Assembly (NCBI GenBank): GCA_038248985.1
Contig: JBBRWV010000089.1
Coordinates: 1 to 16,071, forward strand
Reading direction: 5' to 3'
DNA length: 16,071 nt
Origin: JBBRWV01 sp038248985
Lineage (GTDB): Bacteria; Planctomycetota; Phycisphaerae; WQYP01
The position numbers and the translations under genes were made by a program. Within the stretch, counting starts at the first letter, position 1. Each line of letters opens with the position of its first letter. Under the pieces are notes generated by a model that was given only the letters and a program-made list of their open reading frames with translations, did no database searches and was not told where the DNA came from. This document shows, piece by piece, positions 14,348-16,071 of this stretch.

Positions 14348-15877
14348 ATGAACACGATCAGGCCGAATCCAAATCGTTTGTCAGGAGGGACGGCTGGGGG
14401 CAGGGCGGAATATTCGCAGATTGTTTCTTCGCTGAACCGGATTCGGTCGCGGCTGTGGGTGACGCGGATGCTGGAGCGGGTGGCGTTGGGATTGGGATGG
14501 GCGGGGGTGATTGCGGTGTTTTTGGTGTGTGCGCGGTTGCTAGTGGAACGGTATATGACGGGAGCGTTCGTGATTGCGGCGATTCCGCTGGCGGCGGCGG
14601 GGTGGATGTATTTTAAGACGGAGGGGGTTCGCGGGGCGGTGGTGACGCCTAACTTGTTGCGGCTGGCAGCTTTAACGACGGGGCTTGTGGCGATCGTTTG
14701 GATAGTGTTGCTGGCGGTGGGGCAAACACAGGCGTATCCGATTTGGGGAATTTCGGCGACATGCGGGGGGATCTTTGCGGTGGTGGCGGGGGCGACGGTG
14801 CGGATGGTTAATACGCGGACGGCGGCGATTTTTGTGGATCAGCAGGTGGGGTTGCGGGAGCGGGTTTCGACGGCGCTGGAAGTCATGCAAGTGCAGGCGG
14901 GAAGCGAACTTGAGGCGCGGTTTCAGAAGCCGATCGTGGATTCGGCGCTGGCGGCCTGTGCGGTGGTGCGAACGGCCAAGGTGGGCTATGCGCGGCTGGA
15001 TCGACGGGCCTATGCGCTGGCGATATGCGCGATTCTGGCGGCGAGCGGGGTGTCGTTGCTGAACCCGATCCCGGCGTTGGCCAAGCCCAACCGCCCGGTA
15101 GTGGTGAAAGTGCAGACGCAAAATGAAAAATTGAAGGCGGCGATTGCCCAGTTGGAAAAGAAACAAATAGCCAAGGGAAATGAGGATCCGATGAAGAATC
15201 TGGATCCGCTGAAGACCGCAATGCAAAAGATGTCGCAGGAAAACATGAACACCGACCAGGCGACGGCGGCGATCAATGAGGCGCGCGAGGCGATGGATAA
15301 ATCGCTGAAGGAGATGGGCGCGAGCGAGAAGGTGGAGGCGACGCTGGAGGCGTCGAAAGAACTGGACAAACTGGCGGCGGCGGCCAATGAGTTGGCGGCG
15401 GCGGAGGAGAGTTCCAAGAGCGGTGCGGCGGGGGCGGCGGAATCTAAGACTTCTTCACAACAGAAGTTACAGTCGGAAGCGAAGGCGCTGGGGGATAAGC
15501 TGGCGTCGGGGAAGATGAGCGAGGCGGAGAAGAAGCAACTGGCGGATGATCTGAAGAAGGCGGCGGAAAAGGCCAAGGATGATCCGCAGTTGCAGAGTTC
15601 ACTGAACAAGGCGGCGGAAAAGGCCAAGAGCGGTGATGCCAAGGGTTTACAGTCGAACATGCAGGATGCTGCGGAGCGGATGGCGCAGCAGAAGGCGGTG
15701 AATAAGCTGTCGGGGGAGGCGTTGAAGGAGGGGATGGCGATGGCGGATGAGGCGATGGATGGCCTGAGCGCCAACGAACGGGAGGCCCGGGAACGCCGGG
15801 AAGAGCAGCAAAAGGCCGAGGGACCGCCCCCGCCAGGCTTGAGACAATGCCAGAAAAAGGTGTGGTTCCAGATCTGA
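14348..15877 (+). CDS. Membrane protein with long Ala/Lys-rich coiled-coil tail (DUF4175-like), 3' end replaced at a junction
   Basis: From ATG 14348 (AGGAG spaced 6 bases; the in-frame ATG at 14342 is too close) the frame encodes 509 residues. Hydrophobic, probably membrane-spanning segments lie at about 45-66, 71-89, 103-125, 132-152 and 221-238. Between the fourth and fifth, TRTAAIFVDQQVGLRERVSTALE (156-178) recalls the DUF4175-type proteins often found near MoxR/BatA genes in planctomycetes. From about 255 to 490 the chain is Ala/Lys/Glu-rich, predicted helical and coiled-coil, with repeats such as KAAEKAK. No enzyme motif is visible. The last 13 or so residues (from GLRQC) are antisense to a superoxide dismutase gene, so the true C-terminus is missing. 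The function is unknown; a structural or cell-envelope role is a guess. Confidence 0.75.
   Translation: MNTIRPNPNRLSGGTAGGRAEYSQIVSSLNRIRSRLWVTRMLERVALGLGWAGVIAVFLVCARLLVERYMTGAFVIAAIPLAAAGWMYFKTEGVRGAVVTPNLLRLAALTTGLVAIVWIVLLAVGQTQAYPIWGISATCGGIFAVVAGATVRMVNTRTAAIFVDQQVGLRERVSTALEVMQVQAGSELEARFQKPIVDSALAACAVVRTAKVGYARLDRRAYALAICAILAASGVSLLNPIPALAKPNRPVVVKVQTQNEKLKAAIAQLEKKQIAKGNEDPMKNLDPLKTAMQKMSQENMNTDQATAAINEAREAMDKSLKEMGASEKVEATLEASKELDKLAAAANELAAAEESSKSGAAGAAESKTSSQQKLQSEAKALGDKLASGKMSEAEKKQLADDLKKAAEKAKDDPQLQSSLNKAAEKAKSGDAKGLQSNMQDAAERMAQQKAVNKLSGEALKEGMAMADEAMDGLSANEREARERREEQQKAEGPPPPGLRQCQKKVWFQI
15811..15840. other. Breakpoint joining two 3'-truncated convergent genes
   Basis: On the left the + strand encodes the coiled-coil protein; on the right the minus strand encodes superoxide dismutase up to its KPGGGG segment. 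Both homologies end within this interval, which contains a CCGCCCCCGCC run that would read as Pro-rich on one strand and Gly-rich on the other. GC is about 64% in the 240 bp to the left and about 49% in the 231 bp to the right. There are no terminal repeats or transposon ends. Confidence 0.65.
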
Positions 15878-16071
15878 GCGGCGTTATTGAACATACCGGC
15901 CTTGGCGGTGTCACCGGATGCCATCTTGATGATCTCGACCAGGCTTTTTTGTTCCAGATCGGTGCCAGCGACAAGCTTGTTGAGGTTATCGACATACGTT
16001 TTGTGGTGTTTACCATAATGAAAACTGATTGTCTTGGCCGAATAATACGGCTCGAGCGCATCCTCTGCGAA
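15823..16071 (-). CDS. sodB: Superoxide dismutase [Fe/Mn], N-terminal fragment
   Basis: The minus strand from the window edge encodes 83 residues of an iron/manganese superoxide dismutase, which converts superoxide to oxygen and hydrogen peroxide. Clear signatures are ALEPYYSAKTISFHYGKHH, where the first His of HYGKHH is a metal ligand, TYVDNLNKLV, and FNNAAQIWNHTFFWHCLKPGGGG, where the His of WNHTF is the second ligand. The C-terminal domain with the Asp and His ligands of the DVWEHAYY region is absent, because homology stops at about 15825, where the DNA turns into the coiled-coil gene. The first dozen or so residues lie beyond the edge. The sequence looks more like a proteobacterial FeSOD than the rest of the window would predict, and its GC (about 49%) is lower. 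The fragment cannot make an active enzyme as it stands. Confidence 0.88.

Noticed and set aside
15121..15800. Tandem DNA repeats in the Ala/Lys-rich region
   Set aside because: The repetition (KAAEKAK and similar) is imperfect and at protein level, typical of a coiled coil; there is no regular DNA period or CRISPR-like spacing.
15010..15924. A 304-codon minus strand gene continuing from the superoxide dismutase fragment
   Set aside because: Only the first part (to about 15825) is dismutase; the rest is Ser/Ala-rich antisense of the coiled-coil gene and not a real domain.
1..16071. A defence system, phage, insertion sequence or CRISPR locus
   Set aside because: No transposase, integrase, nuclease-effector pair, repeat-spacer array or tRNA attachment site is visible; RecQ here sits alone as a housekeeping helicase.

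Overview
This 16 kb window of bacterial chromosomal DNA is GC-rich and densely coded. It holds about 13 genes, mostly housekeeping, and I see no tRNA, rRNA, CRISPR array, insertion sequence or phage gene. The gene set, the alanine/serine/proline-rich low-complexity segments, a secreted SGNH-like protein and a membrane/coiled-coil protein of the DUF4175 type suggest a planctomycete-like bacterium, perhaps Phycisphaerae. That assignment is inference from style, not from a marker gene. The window looks like a whole metagenomic contig: a gene is cut at each edge.

Layout. Left edge: the last 34 codons of an unidentified + strand gene (2-106). Then, all on the minus strand: recQ (136-2403), a lipoprotein gene with its own terminator (2484-3422) and holB, the DNA polymerase III delta' subunit (3493-4740). 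Divergent from holB by 45 bp is a histone deacetylase/acetylpolyamine amidohydrolase gene (4786-5823, +). It converges on and overlaps the end of a tight four-gene minus-strand operon. In transcription order that operon is a LOG-family nucleotide hydrolase (8007-9140), phoH (7024-8010, ATGA overlap), a fumarylacetoacetate-hydrolase-family gene (6190-7005) and a small degenerate receiver-domain protein (5800-6156). queA (9239-10312, +) is divergent from that operon. It converges on ilvB-ilvN (13016-10367, -) across a perfect 12-bp stem hairpin. A secreted SGNH-like protein gene (13162-14151, -) is divergent from the membrane/coiled-coil gene (14348 onward, +).

Right edge: from about 15.83 kb the + strand reading frame stops resembling the coiled-coil protein, and the DNA instead encodes, on the minus strand, the N-terminal part of an iron/manganese superoxide dismutase. 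Both genes are broken at the same C-run (about 15811-15840), and GC content falls from about 64% to about 49% there. This is a tail-to-tail junction, either an assembly chimera or a recent rearrangement; the apparent fusion protein is not a natural full-length gene.

The + strand is strongly G-over-C biased across the sampled gene body whichever strand is coding. Plus-strand genes therefore favour G-ending codons and minus-strand genes C-ending codons. The bias depletes stops and produces long false antisense frames. I found no convincing undescribed multi-gene system. The best candidates for a second look are the LOG-phoH-FAH-receiver operon, the SGNH-like secreted protein, the paired terminal extensions of IlvB and IlvN, and the chimeric right end.
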